Assembly: GCF_000980885.2 (NCBI RefSeq)
Contig: NZ_LBDA02000056.1
Span: forward strand, 124,001-188,000
DNA length: 64,000 nucleotides
Direction: 5' to 3'
DNA from: Streptomyces malaysiense
Lineage (GTDB): Bacteria > Actinomycetota > Actinomycetes > Streptomycetales > Streptomycetaceae
The notes beneath the pieces are model-generated. The model ran no database searches, was not told the DNA's origin, and worked only from the letters and a program-made list of their open reading frames with translations. A program made the position numbers and the translations under genes. This document shows positions 44,880 to 54,796 of the stretch, piece after piece (the first letter of the stretch is position 1; the number at the start of each line of letters is the position of its first letter).

Positions 44880-45653
44880 TCACCGCGCCCCGGGGTTCCG
44901 TCGCAGCAGATACGTGTCCATGATCCACCCCTTGCGTTCCCGGGCCTGGGCCCGCACCCGCTCGATCTCGGGGGCCGTCTCGGCGAGGGGCCCGGAGAGG
45001 AGGATCTCGTCCGGGGTGCCGATGTAGGCGCCCCAGTAGATGTCGATGTCCTCGTCCGCGTAGCGCCGGAACGCCTGCTGGGCGTCGAGCATCACCACCA
45101 CGTCGTCCACCCCTTCCGGGAAGCCCTCGGCGAGCCGCCGCCCGGTGGTGATCTGCACGGGCCGGGCGACCCGGTTCAGGCCGGTGCGGTGTCGGGCGAC
45201 CAGCGCGGAGACGCTGTTGACACCGGGCACCACGTCGTACTCGAACGCGACCGCGCCCCGCGCCAGCACCTCGTCCAGGATCCCGATCGTGCTGTCGTAC
45301 AGCGCGGGGTCCCCCCACACCAGGAACGCGCCGGTCTCGTCGTCGCCCAGCTCCTCGGCGATCATCCGCTCGTAGACACCGGCGCGGGCGCCGCGCCAGT
45401 CCCCGACGGCCGACGGGTACGCGGACCCGCCCGCCTCGCGGTCCCGCTCCGGGTCCCGGGCCTCGACCACCCGGTAGGACCCCTCGGGCAGGTGCGCGCC
45501 CAGCATGTCCAGGCGCAGCCGGGTGAGATCGCTCTTCTCCTCGCCCTTGTCGAGCAGGAAGAACACGTCCGTGTCGCGCAGCGCCCCCACCGCCTGGAGG
45601 GTCAGCTGCCCTGGGTCGCCCGCGCCGATACCGATGACATGAATCTCTCGCAC
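44880..45653 (-). CDS. cobF: Precorrin-6A synthase (deacetylating)
   Basis: 257 residues from GTG 45653 (VREIHVIGIGAGDPGQLTLQAV). The tetrapyrrole methylase fold has the GIGAGDPG and VWGDPALYDST (SAM-binding) segments and the VVPGVNSVSAL segment. It catalyses C-1 methylation with loss of acetate in aerobic cobalamin biosynthesis. No other cob gene is adjacent. Confidence 0.9.
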   Translation of the reverse strand: MREIHVIGIGAGDPGQLTLQAVGALRDTDVFFLLDKGEEKSDLTRLRLDMLGAHLPEGSYRVVEARDPERDREAGGSAYPSAVGDWRGARAGVYERMIAEELGDDETGAFLVWGDPALYDSTIGILDEVLARGAVAFEYDVVPGVNSVSALVARHRTGLNRVARPVQITTGRRLAEGFPEGVDDVVVMLDAQQAFRRYADEDIDIYWGAYIGTPDEILLSGPLAETAPEIERVRAQARERKGWIMDTYLLRRNPGAR

Positions 45654-45722
45654 GCCACCGAGTCTGCCGCACGCCACCGACAACGCGCCCACCGTCCCGC
45701 GCGGGCCGCCAGCGCGCGGCGC

Positions 45723-46229
45723 TCAGGGGCCGAGCCGGGGCGCCTCCACCAGGGCGTCCACGGGGCCACCCGTCGCCTCCACCCGCCCGGCCAGTTCCCG
45801 CGCCCACCGGACGACCCCGGCGAGATCCATCCCGTACGGCCGGTCCTCGCCCCTGCCGCGCTCCCACTCCTCGACCGCGCCCGCGCCGCGCCGCAGCAGC
45901 CGGGCCCCGCCGACCGCGTTGCCCCGGGCCGCGTGGGTGAGCCCCACGGCCAGCTGGGCCAGCCCCCGCCACAGTGCCCGCTCGTCCTCGGGCCCCGACT
46001 TCCAGGCGTCCTCGAACACCTCGTGCGCGTGGAACGGCCTGCCCGCGTCGAGCAGCGCCTGAGCCTCGGCGACCGTCTCGCGCGGCGCCCTGACGACACC
46101 CTCCGGCTGCCGCGGCACCCCCTCCACGCCGTACGGCAACGGCCGCCCGAGCCCGTCCCGCGGCCGCGCACTGCGGGCCCGCCCCTCCGCGTCCCGATCC
46201 CGCCCCTCGGTGCCACCCGCATTCGTCAT
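45723..46229 (-). CDS. DUF309 family protein
   Basis: 168 residues from ATG 46229. The signature GRPFHAHEVFEDAWKSG with conserved His/Glu/Trp is complete; helices follow. The family is linked to metal-binding-like helical bundles of unknown function. It lies upstream of cobF on the same strand, 69 bases away. Confidence 0.85.
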   Translation of the reverse strand: MTNAGGTEGRDRDAEGRARSARPRDGLGRPLPYGVEGVPRQPEGVVRAPRETVAEAQALLDAGRPFHAHEVFEDAWKSGPEDERALWRGLAQLAVGLTHAARGNAVGGARLLRRGAGAVEEWERGRGEDRPYGMDLAGVVRWARELAGRVEATGGPVDALVEAPRLGP

Positions 46230-46336
46230 GCCGCCGATTCTCCCCCTGCCCGACCCCGAGCCCCTTTCGGCGCACCCCCGCACGTGCGGTAAAGTTCTCT
46301 TCGCGCGATCACGCGGTTCACCGCGAGTCAGCGCAT

Positions 46337-46410
<74 letters not shown>

Positions 46411-46426
46411 CTGGAGACAGTCGCAG

Positions 46427-46466
46427 GTCAGGGCCGGTTTCGGAGGCATCCGAAACCGGCCCTGAC
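46427..46466 (+). terminator. Strong hairpin after tRNA-Pro copy 2
   Basis: A perfect 18-base stem (GTCAGGGCCGGTTTCGGA with its complement) and a GGCA loop, 16 bases after the tRNA and followed by ATTTCT. Intrinsic terminator of the tRNA. The remaining bases to 46747 show nothing firm besides the promoter region of the phospholipase gene. Confidence 0.85.
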
Positions 46467-46747
46467 CATTTCTGGGGCAGGGGCGCGCGGCGCGCCGAGG
46501 TGTGCGTGAGAGTGCCGCACCGGCGGCCGTGGTCTCGTGGTGTCCGGGTGCAGGTGGCGCTGAGCGGTTGTCAGGGAACCGTGGCCGGCGATTTCGCGTA
46601 CGACGGCTCCCCCGGGCGGCGAGGTTCGTCGGATGCGTTGATGACCGTGCGCATGGTCGGCACATCAGGTGCCGTACCGGTCCACGCCTTCCCGATGAGG
46701 TGTCGCCGTGGCCGGAGACATGGCTTCTCACCTGGTAATTTCGGTAG

Positions 46748-48361
46748 ATGATCATTTCGTCTCGCTTATCCCGTCCGGCTCGGGCCGCCCTCATCACCGC
46801 TCTCGCCCTGACCGTGCTGCCCGCCTCGCCCGCCACCGCCGCCGACGCGGCGACTCCTCATCTCGACGCCGTGGAGCGCACGTTGCGTGAGGTCTCGCCC
46901 GGCCTCGAAGGGCATGTGTGGGAGCGGACGGCCGGCAACCGGCTCGACGCCGGGGCGGACGATCCCGGCGGCTGGCTGCTCCAGACGCCCGGCTGCTGGG
47001 GTGACGCCGGCTGCCGGGACCGCGTCGGTACCGAGCGACTGCTGGCCAGGATGACCGAGAACATCTCGCGGGCGACGCGGACCGTCGACATCTCCAGTCT
47101 CGCCCCCTTCCCGGACGGCGCCTTCCAGGACGCCATCGTCGCGGGCCTGAAGTCGTCCGTGGCCTCCGGGCACCGGCTCAAGGTCAGGGTCCTGGTCGGA
47201 GCCGCTCCGGTCTACCACATGACCGTGCTGCCCTCGAAGTACCGGGACGACCTGCGCGACAAGCTGGGGCCGGCCGCCGACGCCATCACGCTGAACGTCG
47301 CCTCGATGACCACGTCGAAGACCGCCCTCTCCTGGAACCACTCCAAACTCCTCGTCGTGGACGGCGAGTCCGTGGTCACCGGCGGCGTCAACGACTGGAA
47401 GGGCGACTACCTCGACACCGACCATCCGGTCAGCGACGTCGACCTCGCCCTGACCGGCCCCGCCGCCGGGACGGCCGGGCGCTACCTGGACCAGCTGTGG
47501 GGCTGGACCTGCCGCAACAAGGCCAACGTCGCCAACGTGTGGTACGCCGCCTCGGGCGGATCGGACTGCATGGCCGGCATGGAGCAGGACACGAACCCCC
47601 GCGCCGTCCCGGCCACCGGCGACGTGCCGGTGATCGCGGTCGGCGGACTCGGCGTGGGCATCGAGGACTCCGACCCCGCCTCGGCCTGGCGACCGGCCCT
47701 GCCCGCCACCTCCGACACCCGGTGCGTGGTCGGCCTGCACGACAACACCAACGGGGACCGCGCCTACGACACGGTCAACCCCGAGGAGAGCGCCCTGCGG
47801 TCGCTGATCTCCAGCGCGACCCGGCACATCGAGATCTCACAGCAGGACCTCAACGGGACCTGCCCGCCGCTGCCCCGCTACGACACCCGCGTCTACGACG
47901 CTCTCGCCACCAAGCTCGCCGACGGCGTGAAGGTGCGGATCGTCGTCAGCGACCCCGCCAACCGTGGCGCCGTCGGAAGCGGAGGCTACTCGCAGATCAA
48001 GTCCCTCTCCGAGGTCAGCGACGTGCTGCGCGACCGACTCGCCCGGATCACCGGTGACGAGACCAGCGCCAGGGCGGCTCTCTGCTCCAACCTCCAGCTC
48101 GCGGCCTTCCGCAGCTCCCCGAGCGCGCGCTGGGCGGACGGGCATCCCTACGCCCAGCACCACAAGCTGGTCTCGGTCGACGGCTCGGCCTTCTACATCG
48201 GATCGAAGAACCTCTACCCGGCGTGGTTGCAGGACTTCGGGTACATCGTGGAGAGTCCCGGCGCGGCCCAGCAGCTCGACGCGCGGTTGCTGAGTCCTCA
48301 GTGGACCTACTCGAAGGAGACCGCCACGGTCGACTACGAGCGGGGCGTGTGCCGCATCTGA
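46748..48361 (+). CDS. Secreted phospholipase D
   Basis: 537 residues. A signal peptide covers about residues 1-31 (ending ATAA). Two HKD motifs are present: HSKLLVVDGESVVTGG (about residue 198) and HHKLVSVDGSAFYIGS (about 472), the pair that forms one active site. The length and GCWGDAGC segment match Streptomyces phospholipase D enzymes, which hydrolyse or transphosphatidylate phospholipids outside the cell. Codon 7 is TTA (46766-46768), implying bldA-dependent translation at a very early position. The ribosome site is weak. Confidence 0.9.
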   Translation: MIISSRLSRPARAALITALALTVLPASPATAADAATPHLDAVERTLREVSPGLEGHVWERTAGNRLDAGADDPGGWLLQTPGCWGDAGCRDRVGTERLLARMTENISRATRTVDISSLAPFPDGAFQDAIVAGLKSSVASGHRLKVRVLVGAAPVYHMTVLPSKYRDDLRDKLGPAADAITLNVASMTTSKTALSWNHSKLLVVDGESVVTGGVNDWKGDYLDTDHPVSDVDLALTGPAAGTAGRYLDQLWGWTCRNKANVANVWYAASGGSDCMAGMEQDTNPRAVPATGDVPVIAVGGLGVGIEDSDPASAWRPALPATSDTRCVVGLHDNTNGDRAYDTVNPEESALRSLISSATRHIEISQQDLNGTCPPLPRYDTRVYDALATKLADGVKVRIVVSDPANRGAVGSGGYSQIKSLSEVSDVLRDRLARITGDETSARAALCSNLQLAAFRSSPSARWADGHPYAQHHKLVSVDGSAFYIGSKNLYPAWLQDFGYIVESPGAAQQLDARLLSPQWTYSKETATVDYERGVCRI

Positions 48362-48568
48362 CGCCCCGTCCGGGCGGCGGACCACGCGTGTCGGGGCCCG
48401 CCGCCGCAGCCGCCGGGTGCTCGGCGGGGTGGTGCTGCGGGGGCTCGGCGTCCACCCCCGCGTCACCACGGACCCGCTGGTGCCAGGGCACGCGCCCTGG
48501 ACGCCACCGGGGCCTGTCTTCGAAGTCCCGCCCGCCCCTCGGGCGACGACGCGACGTCAGGACACGGC

Positions 48569-49312
48569 CTAGAGCTGCGACGCCCCTCCGTCGACAGGGA
48601 ACTCCGTGCCCGTCGAGAAGGTCGCGCCGAACGCCAAGTACGCCACCGCGGCGGCCACTTCCTCGGACGTCCCCAGCCGCTGCATCGGGATGGTGCTCCG
48701 ATAGGTCTCCTTCACCGTCTCGGCGACACCGGCGGGGACGGAGCGGTCCAGGACGCCCGTGTCGGTCGGGCCGGGGCTCACCGCGTTGACACGCACCTTG
48801 CGCGGCAGCAGCTCGCGGGCCAGAGTGCGCGTCATCGACCGCAGGGCCGCTTTGCTCGCCGAGTAGACACTGAGCGCGTCGAGGCCCAGGACGTTCACCA
48901 CCGACGTGGTGAGGACCACGCCGCTTCCCTCGCGCATCAGCGACGCCAGCGCCTGCACCGTGAAGTACGGGCCCTTGGTGTTGATGTCGAACAGCGCGTC
49001 GTACATCTCCTCCGTCGTCGAGTCGAACGGCGCGGACGCGGTGACGCCGGCGTTGACGAACAGCGCGTCCACCGTGCCGAACCGCTCCTGGACCGTGTCG
49101 GCCAGCGCCCTGATCTGCTTCAGGGAGGCGGCGTCGCTGCGAACGGCTATCGCCTTGTCACCCAGTTGCTCCAGCGCGGTGTCCAGGGTGGATCGGGTGC
49201 GGCCGGTGATCAGTACGTGCGCCCCACCGTCCGCGAACAACCGGGCGGCAGCCAGGCCGATACCGCTGCTTCCGCCCGTGATCACGATCTTCTTGCCGTC
49301 GTAAGTGGTCAT
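48569..49312 (-). CDS. Short-chain dehydrogenase/reductase
   Basis: 247 residues from ATG 49312. NAD(P) site TGGSSGIG, the NAG motif (VNAGVTA), catalytic Ser (TTSVVN), YSASK (Tyr/Lys) and the C-terminal PVDGGASQL are complete. A classical SDR of unknown substrate. Divergent from a LysR gene, the usual setting for LysR-controlled genes. Confidence 0.9.
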   Translation of the reverse strand: MTTYDGKKIVITGGSSGIGLAAARLFADGGAHVLITGRTRSTLDTALEQLGDKAIAVRSDAASLKQIRALADTVQERFGTVDALFVNAGVTASAPFDSTTEEMYDALFDINTKGPYFTVQALASLMREGSGVVLTTSVVNVLGLDALSVYSASKAALRSMTRTLARELLPRKVRVNAVSPGPTDTGVLDRSVPAGVAETVKETYRSTIPMQRLGTSEEVAAAVAYLAFGATFSTGTEFPVDGGASQL

Positions 49313-49367
49313 GCCCTCAAGCCAAATAGCCACCGGCACACCTTGTCCAAGACCCGTTCCGTATGCC

Positions 49368-49388
49368 GTCATGCGCCCGGCGCATGAC
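49368..49388. promoter_or_regulatory. Perfect 21-base palindrome, likely LysR site
   Basis: GTCATGCGCC-C-GGCGCATGAC in the 99-base gap between SDR and lysR. It contains the T-N11-A core (T 49372, A 49384) typical of LysR-type boxes, and sits 23 bases before the lysR start and 55 bases before the SDR start. Confidence 0.7.
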
Positions 49389-49411
49389 AGCGCGCGACGT
49401 AGGCTGGGCGG

Positions 49412-50314
49412 ATGGACGTCGATCTGCGGCTCGTGCGCTATTTCACGGTCGTGGCGGAGTACGGCAACTTCGGCCGGGCCGCCACCAGGCTGCACCTGGC
49501 GCAGCCGTCGCTCAGCCGCCAGATCCAGCGACTGGAAGCTCAGCTCGGTGTCCGGCTTTTCGACCGCTCGCCGCAGGGCAGCAGCCTCACCGACGCCGGT
49601 CGGGCGTTCCTTCCCCGGGCCCGGATCCTGCTCCATGACGCCGAGCGAGCCGCTCGCACGGCCAGAGCCGCCGTGCGCCCTCGTACCGTCATCGTCGGCT
49701 GCGCCGAAGGACTGTTCATCACCGCCTGTATGCGGGAACTGCGCCGCCGGCATCCTGAAGGCCAGGTCCGCACCCGGCACCTCGACTGGCGGGACACGCG
49801 CGCTCTCACCGAGGGACGGGTCGATGCCCTCATCGCGTACGAACCCCTGCCCTTCCCCACGCACGGCTTCCGGGTGACCACGCTCCATGAGGAACCGCGG
49901 GTGCTCGTCACATCGACGAGCCATCCTCTGGCGAACGAGAAGGTGGTCAGCCTGCGGGCCCTGGCGGACGAGGAACTGGTGGCCTGCGTCAGCACCCCGG
50001 TTGTCTGGAGCACTCCCAGGCCGGCCGGCGGCCGGCCGGCGCCACTTCAGCCCGCCGTCGACGACAGCTTCGAGGACAAGCTGGAGCTCGTCGCCACCGG
50101 CCACTGCGTCGCGCTCTTCCCTGCCGGCGATCGGCGCGCCGCGGTACACGAGGACATCGCCCTGGTTCCCGTCACCGACACCGATCCCTGCCAGGTGGTG
50201 CTCGTCACGCGCGCCGACGACCCGAACCCGCTGCTCGCATCGCTGGAGGACGTCGCACGTACAGTGCTCGGCACGGTCCCCTCGCAGGAGAGCAGCGCGC
50301 TGCCGGTCGGCTGA
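49412..50314 (+). CDS. LysR-family regulator of the divergent SDR
   Basis: 300 residues. RLVRYFTVVAEYGNFGRAATRLHLAQPSLSRQI is the winged helix, followed by the effector domain. It probably binds the palindrome at 49368-49388 and controls both itself and the SDR. Confidence 0.9.
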   Translation: MDVDLRLVRYFTVVAEYGNFGRAATRLHLAQPSLSRQIQRLEAQLGVRLFDRSPQGSSLTDAGRAFLPRARILLHDAERAARTARAAVRPRTVIVGCAEGLFITACMRELRRRHPEGQVRTRHLDWRDTRALTEGRVDALIAYEPLPFPTHGFRVTTLHEEPRVLVTSTSHPLANEKVVSLRALADEELVACVSTPVVWSTPRPAGGRPAPLQPAVDDSFEDKLELVATGHCVALFPAGDRRAAVHEDIALVPVTDTDPCQVVLVTRADDPNPLLASLEDVARTVLGTVPSQESSALPVG

Positions 50315-50533
50315 CCCCTCGCGCCCGTGTCCGAGACAGGTCGCTCCGGCGGTATTCGGCCGGCCCCGTCTCTGTGGCGCACCCCACGGCACACTCCCTC
50401 GCCTCCTGCGCCCCGGAACTCTCCGTGACCGACCCGCCCGTGCCGGTAGCGCGTTGGAGTCGGTCGCGAGCGTCGGTAGGCTCTGCGCCCTCGGGGCCGG
50501 AGGAAGGCCCGGCAGGGCCTTCGGGAGGCGTGC

Positions 50534-53500
50534 GTGGCGATACATCGGTTCTCGGTGCTCGGACCTCTGGGCGTGCATCGCGGAGCGGACGTCCTCGCCG
50601 CCGGGCCTCCCCAGCAGCAGGCGATGCTCGCGGTGCTCCTGCTCAGCCGGAACAAGACCGCGACCGCGTGCGACCTGCTGGAGGCGCTGTGGGGCGACCG
50701 CCCGCCCGGTCGCCCCATGAACACCATCCGCACCTACGCGTGGCGCTGGCGCAAGCTGCTGGAGCCGGATCCCGCCGGTCCCTCCGTGCTCGTCGCCCGC
50801 GGGGACGGCTACGAACTGGCCGTCCCCGACGACCGCGTGGACGCGCTGGTGGCCGAGCGCCTGATCGCCGACGCCGGGCGCGCACTGCGACGCGGCGAGT
50901 CGGACGCGGCCCGCACCCTGCTGCGGCAGGCGCAGGACCTGTGGCGCGGCGAACCCCTCCTCGGTGTGCCCGGCCCGTTCGCCGAGCGCCAGCGGCAGCG
51001 CCTGCGCGGGCTGTGGCTGGACCTGTCGGAACAGCGGATCACCCTGGACCTGCGCGGAGGCCGCACCGAACAGTGCGTCCGGGACCTGACCGAACTGGTG
51101 GCCGCCGATCCGCTGCGTGAACGCTCCCACGCCCTGCTCATGGAGGCGCTCCACCGGGAGGGCAGGCGGGCCGACGCCCTCGCCGCGTTCCGGCACGCCC
51201 GCGAGATCCTCGTCGACGAACTGGGTGTCGAACCGGGCCCGGAACTGGCCGCACTGCACCAGAACATCCTGACCGGTGCCCCGGCGGAGCCCGCCGCACC
51301 GGAGCGGGGCCGGTCCGACGACGACCACGACGGAGCCGCGCCCGGCCTCCGGCCGCTGCCGCCCCCGCCCGCCCAGCTTCCCCCCGCCCTGCCGGACTTC
51401 ACGGGCCGTGAGGAACTCCTGGCCGGGCTCGCCGGGGCGCTCACCGAGCAGGACCGGCCCGCGCCGGCGGTCGTCGCCTTGTCGGGCATGGGCGGCGTGG
51501 GCAAGACCTCCCTCGCCGTGCAGACGGCCCACCGGGTGCGCCGCTCCTTCCCCGACGGTCAGCTCTACGCCGACCTGCGGGGCAACGCCGGCCGTCCGGT
51601 GCCCGCCGAGACGGTCCTCGCCGACTTCCTCATGGCCCTGGGCACCGACCCGGGGTCCCTGCCCGAGGCGCTCGCGGCCCGGTCCGCCCTGTTCCGCTCC
51701 GCCGTCGACGGCAGACGCCTGCTTCTCGTCCTGGACGACGCGCACGACGCCGCCCAGGTGCGGCCGCTGCTGCCGGGCACGCCGGGCTGTGCCGTGGTGA
51801 TCACCAGCAGGACCCGGCTGAGCTCTCTGCCCGCCTGCTTCCAACGGGATCTCGACGTGCTGACCCCGGTCGAGGCGCTGCGGATGCTGGCGCGCACCAC
51901 GGACCGGCGGCGCGTCGACGCCGAGCCCGTCGCCGCCCGGGAGGTGCTCGACGCCTGTGGGCACCTCCCGTTGGCCGTACGCGTCGTGGCCGCCCGGCTG
52001 TCGGCGCGTCCCGGCTGGAGCATCGGCACGCTCGGCGAGCGGCTCCGGGCCGAGCACCGGCGCATCGACGAGCTGCGCACCGGCGACCTCGCGGTACGGG
52101 CCACGTTCGAGCTGGGCTACCGGCAACTGACGTCCGACCAGGCGAGGGCCTTCCGGCAGGCGGCGCTCCTGGAGGGCCCCGTCGTCGCGGTGTCCACGGC
52201 GGCCGCGGTCCTCGGAGTGCCGGAGCCCGACGCGGAGGACCTGCTGGAGTCCCTCGTCGATCTGGCCGTCCTCCAGGCACCGCATCCCGGGCGCTACCGA
52301 TTTCACGACCTGCTGCGGCTGTTCGCCCGGCAGAAGTCCCGGACGGAACACCCGGGCGAGACGGTTGCCGTGAGGCATCGTCAGCTCGACTTCCTCCTCG
52401 CCACGGCTCGCGAGGCGTTCCGGTGGGCGGTCCCCGACGACCCCGTCGGCGGGGCCCTCGCGGAGACGGGCACCGCGGGGCGGGCCTTCGCCGATTCCAG
52501 GTCCGCCCGACGGTGGGCGGTGGACGAGAGCGAGGCCGCGCTCACCCTCGCCGGCCGGATCGCCGACGGCATCCTCGGCCCCGGCCGCCCGGTGGACCGG
52601 CCGGACGGTGCGACCGACCCGGCGGCACGGCCCGGCGCGGACGGTGTACCGGCTCTCCGGCGGGCCGTGGACCTGCTGATCGCGCTGTCGCCGTTCGGCC
52701 CCGATCCGCGGCTGGGGGAGGGGCTGCCGACCGTGCGGCGGCTGGCGGAGGCGGCCGTGGGTCTCCAGGACCGCCGCACCGAGGGCCGGGCACGGTTCCT
52801 GCTCGGTACCTATCACCTGGCGGCGGGGGAGCCGGTGCGGGCCGAGGCGCAGGCACGTGCCGCGGCGCGGGCGTGCCGGGAGAGCGACGACCTGGTCGTC
52901 CTGCGCCAGGCGGCCAACGACCTCGGGCTGATCACCTCCTACCTGGGGCGCCCCGGCGAAGCCGTCGGCCACTACGACGAGGCGATCGCACTCGCCCGCG
53001 CCCTGGGACACCGCTCGGGCGAACTGGTGACGACCGTCAACGCGGCACTCGCCCGGGTGCGCGGCGGGCAGGCCGCCGAGGCCGTCTCCGCCTGCGAATC
53101 GGTCCTGCGCGGGCTTCGGTCCCGCCCCGACGACGTCGTACGAGCCTTCACCCACTACGTGCTGGGTCTGGCCCTGCACGCGCTGTGCCGCTACGAGGAG
53201 GCAGTCACCGCCTTCAACGACTGCCTCACCGTCTCCCGGAACGCGGGCCTGCGCAGCCACACCGCCCAGGCTCGCTTCCGGATGGCCGACAGTCTGCGGG
53301 CCCTGGGGAGCCGGCGGACGGCACTGGAGCACGCGCGGGAGTCGCTGGCGGCGCTGGAGGAGGCGGGGGCCGCCCGGGACGTCGCACAGTGTCTCGTGGT
53401 GCTGGGAAGGATCTGGACGGACCTCGGCGACTTCACCGCTGCCCGCGGCTGCCTGGAGCGGGCCAGGGAGAGCAGCCTGCGCCTGGGCCTGCCCGACACC

Positions 53501-53542
53501 GAGGGGATCGCCGCGCTGCTGGACGCCGTACCGGCCGCCTGA
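50534..53542 (+). CDS. SARP-type regulator with BTAD, NB-ARC and TPR (AfsR-like)
   Basis: 1002 residues from GTG 50534 (GGAGG 5 bases upstream). OmpR-like DNA-binding domain (about 1-95: FSVLGPLGVHRG, then the TIRTYAWRWRKLL helix), BTAD (about 100-245, ending GVEPGPELAALHQNIL), NB-ARC with GMGGVGKTS near 317-325, a winged helix with RFHDLLRLFA, and TPRs (about 740-1000). Such proteins activate pathway genes in antibiotic clusters. The gene lies 2.4 kb from the radical-SAM/TS cluster's ECF arm, so control of it is possible but unproven. Confidence 0.92.
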   Translation: MAIHRFSVLGPLGVHRGADVLAAGPPQQQAMLAVLLLSRNKTATACDLLEALWGDRPPGRPMNTIRTYAWRWRKLLEPDPAGPSVLVARGDGYELAVPDDRVDALVAERLIADAGRALRRGESDAARTLLRQAQDLWRGEPLLGVPGPFAERQRQRLRGLWLDLSEQRITLDLRGGRTEQCVRDLTELVAADPLRERSHALLMEALHREGRRADALAAFRHAREILVDELGVEPGPELAALHQNILTGAPAEPAAPERGRSDDDHDGAAPGLRPLPPPPAQLPPALPDFTGREELLAGLAGALTEQDRPAPAVVALSGMGGVGKTSLAVQTAHRVRRSFPDGQLYADLRGNAGRPVPAETVLADFLMALGTDPGSLPEALAARSALFRSAVDGRRLLLVLDDAHDAAQVRPLLPGTPGCAVVITSRTRLSSLPACFQRDLDVLTPVEALRMLARTTDRRRVDAEPVAAREVLDACGHLPLAVRVVAARLSARPGWSIGTLGERLRAEHRRIDELRTGDLAVRATFELGYRQLTSDQARAFRQAALLEGPVVAVSTAAAVLGVPEPDAEDLLESLVDLAVLQAPHPGRYRFHDLLRLFARQKSRTEHPGETVAVRHRQLDFLLATAREAFRWAVPDDPVGGALAETGTAGRAFADSRSARRWAVDESEAALTLAGRIADGILGPGRPVDRPDGATDPAARPGADGVPALRRAVDLLIALSPFGPDPRLGEGLPTVRRLAEAAVGLQDRRTEGRARFLLGTYHLAAGEPVRAEAQARAAARACRESDDLVVLRQAANDLGLITSYLGRPGEAVGHYDEAIALARALGHRSGELVTTVNAALARVRGGQAAEAVSACESVLRGLRSRPDDVVRAFTHYVLGLALHALCRYEEAVTAFNDCLTVSRNAGLRSHTAQARFRMADSLRALGSRRTALEHARESLAALEEAGAARDVAQCLVVLGRIWTDLGDFTAARGCLERARESSLRLGLPDTEGIAALLDAVPAA

Positions 53543-53581
53543 CATCGGTCGGGGGCCGGCACGACGCCCGCGGGGCGCGGA

Positions 53582-53758
53582 TCAAGAGGGGTCGTAACCC
53601 GTCCCCATGCTGTTCCAGCTCACCCAGCCGTTCGCGCGCACCGCGGCGGTCGGCTGGGACGTGATGCGAACCCCCACGAGCAGCACGGCGACGCCCGACA
53701 GCGCCACGGCTACGACGGTGCGGATGGTGGTGTTCCGGTAACGCTTGCTTCTGGCCAT
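53582..53758 (-). CDS. Small single-span membrane protein
   Basis: 58 residues from ATG 53758: MARSKRYRN (basic), then TIRTVVAVALSGVAVLLVGV as one membrane segment, then a short tail ending NSMGTGYDPS. Orientation by positive-inside rule is N-in. Converges with the SARP gene after 39 bases. Function unknown, real on layout and composition. Confidence 0.5.
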   Translation of the reverse strand: MARSKRYRNTTIRTVVAVALSGVAVLLVGVRITSQPTAAVRANGWVSWNSMGTGYDPS

Positions 53759-54005
53759 CGGCGGCCCGATCTCCCTCATGGACGGCAGCCGGCGCGATCG
53801 TGCGCCGGTCGAGTCGGTCGGTGGTGACGTGCCCAGGGTCGCGGCATCCGATCTATGCGCGATCGACGCCGATTCTACGGTCCGTGACATCGCCCGTGGC
53901 GCAAGGGTTCGCGCCGGGACACGGCCGTCGACGCACCGTAGAACGGCTGTGGAGCGCGCCTTGCGACGCTGTGCGGGAACTGCTCCTCCCACTTGGAGAA
54001 AAGCC

Positions 54006-54710
54006 TTGCCCCCCAGCACCGAACCCGTCCGGCCCGCTATGCCCGCCGTCGTCCCGGACCGGCCGTACACGCATGAAATGGTCATCGTCCACCGGGTGTT
54101 CCGGCGCGAGGCCGCCCTCCTTCCCCGGCTCGTGCGCGCCGTGCCCGTGGGTGACACCGTGCGGGCACGGGTGGTCGCTGAGTACGCGCAGGAGTACGCG
54201 GACGGTCTGCGCCACCATCACCACCTCGAGGACGAGTTGATCTGGCCGCTGCTGCGCACCCGTGCGGGTGCCCGGCAGGAGTCGGTGGACCGCATGACAG
54301 GTCAGCACGAGGTGATCGACGCGACGCTGGCACGCCTGCCCGGCATGCTCGGCCGGTGGCGCGCCGACGCGGCCCCGGCGACGACACGGGCGCTGGCCGA
54401 TCTCCTGGACGAGCACCGCGACGCGCTGACCGAGCACCTGGACGACGAGGAGCGTCTGGTCCTTCCCCTGGTGGCCGATCATCTCACCGTCGCCGAGTGG
54501 GACTTGGTGGGCCGGCGCGGGCTGGAAGCCCTGCCGAGGAACAAGGTGCTGCCGGCACTGGGCGCGATCCTGGAGGACGCCACGGCCGAGGAGCGGGCAT
54601 GGTTCCTCGGCAGGGCGCCGCTCGCCGGCCGCCTGCTGTGGCGGTTCGTCGGCCGACGCCGGTACGCGGCACGTTGCCGCACCCTGCGCGGGGCTCCGGG
54701 GACCGACTGA
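54006..54710 (+). CDS. Hemerythrin-domain protein
   Basis: 234 residues from TTG 54006, chosen because GGAG lies 7 bases upstream; ATG 54039 has no ribosome site. Iron-ligand histidines and acids: HEMVIVHRVFRRE, HHHHLEDELIWP, GQHEVID and HRDALTEHLDDEERLVLP. The C-terminal segment (about residues 160-234) carries LPRNKVLPALGAI. A diiron protein likely for O2, NO or stress sensing. It precedes a PPOX-type gene by only a few bases. Confidence 0.8.
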   Translation: MPPSTEPVRPAMPAVVPDRPYTHEMVIVHRVFRREAALLPRLVRAVPVGDTVRARVVAEYAQEYADGLRHHHHLEDELIWPLLRTRAGARQESVDRMTGQHEVIDATLARLPGMLGRWRADAAPATTRALADLLDEHRDALTEHLDDEERLVLPLVADHLTVAEWDLVGRRGLEALPRNKVLPALGAILEDATAEERAWFLGRAPLAGRLLWRFVGRRRYAARCRTLRGAPGTD

Positions 54711-54796
54711 CCATGTCCGCCCCCCTGAGTCCTTCGCACCCCCTGGCTCCCGCTCGTCGCGGCCGAGCCGGTTCCTCCGTCGGAGAGTCCCGGACC

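Noticed and set aside
48569..53545. A 1658-codon open frame on the minus strand running through the SARP gene into the SDR
   Set aside because: Only its last 247 codons (the SDR) look like protein; the rest is the high-GC mirror of the SARP coding strand with no motifs.
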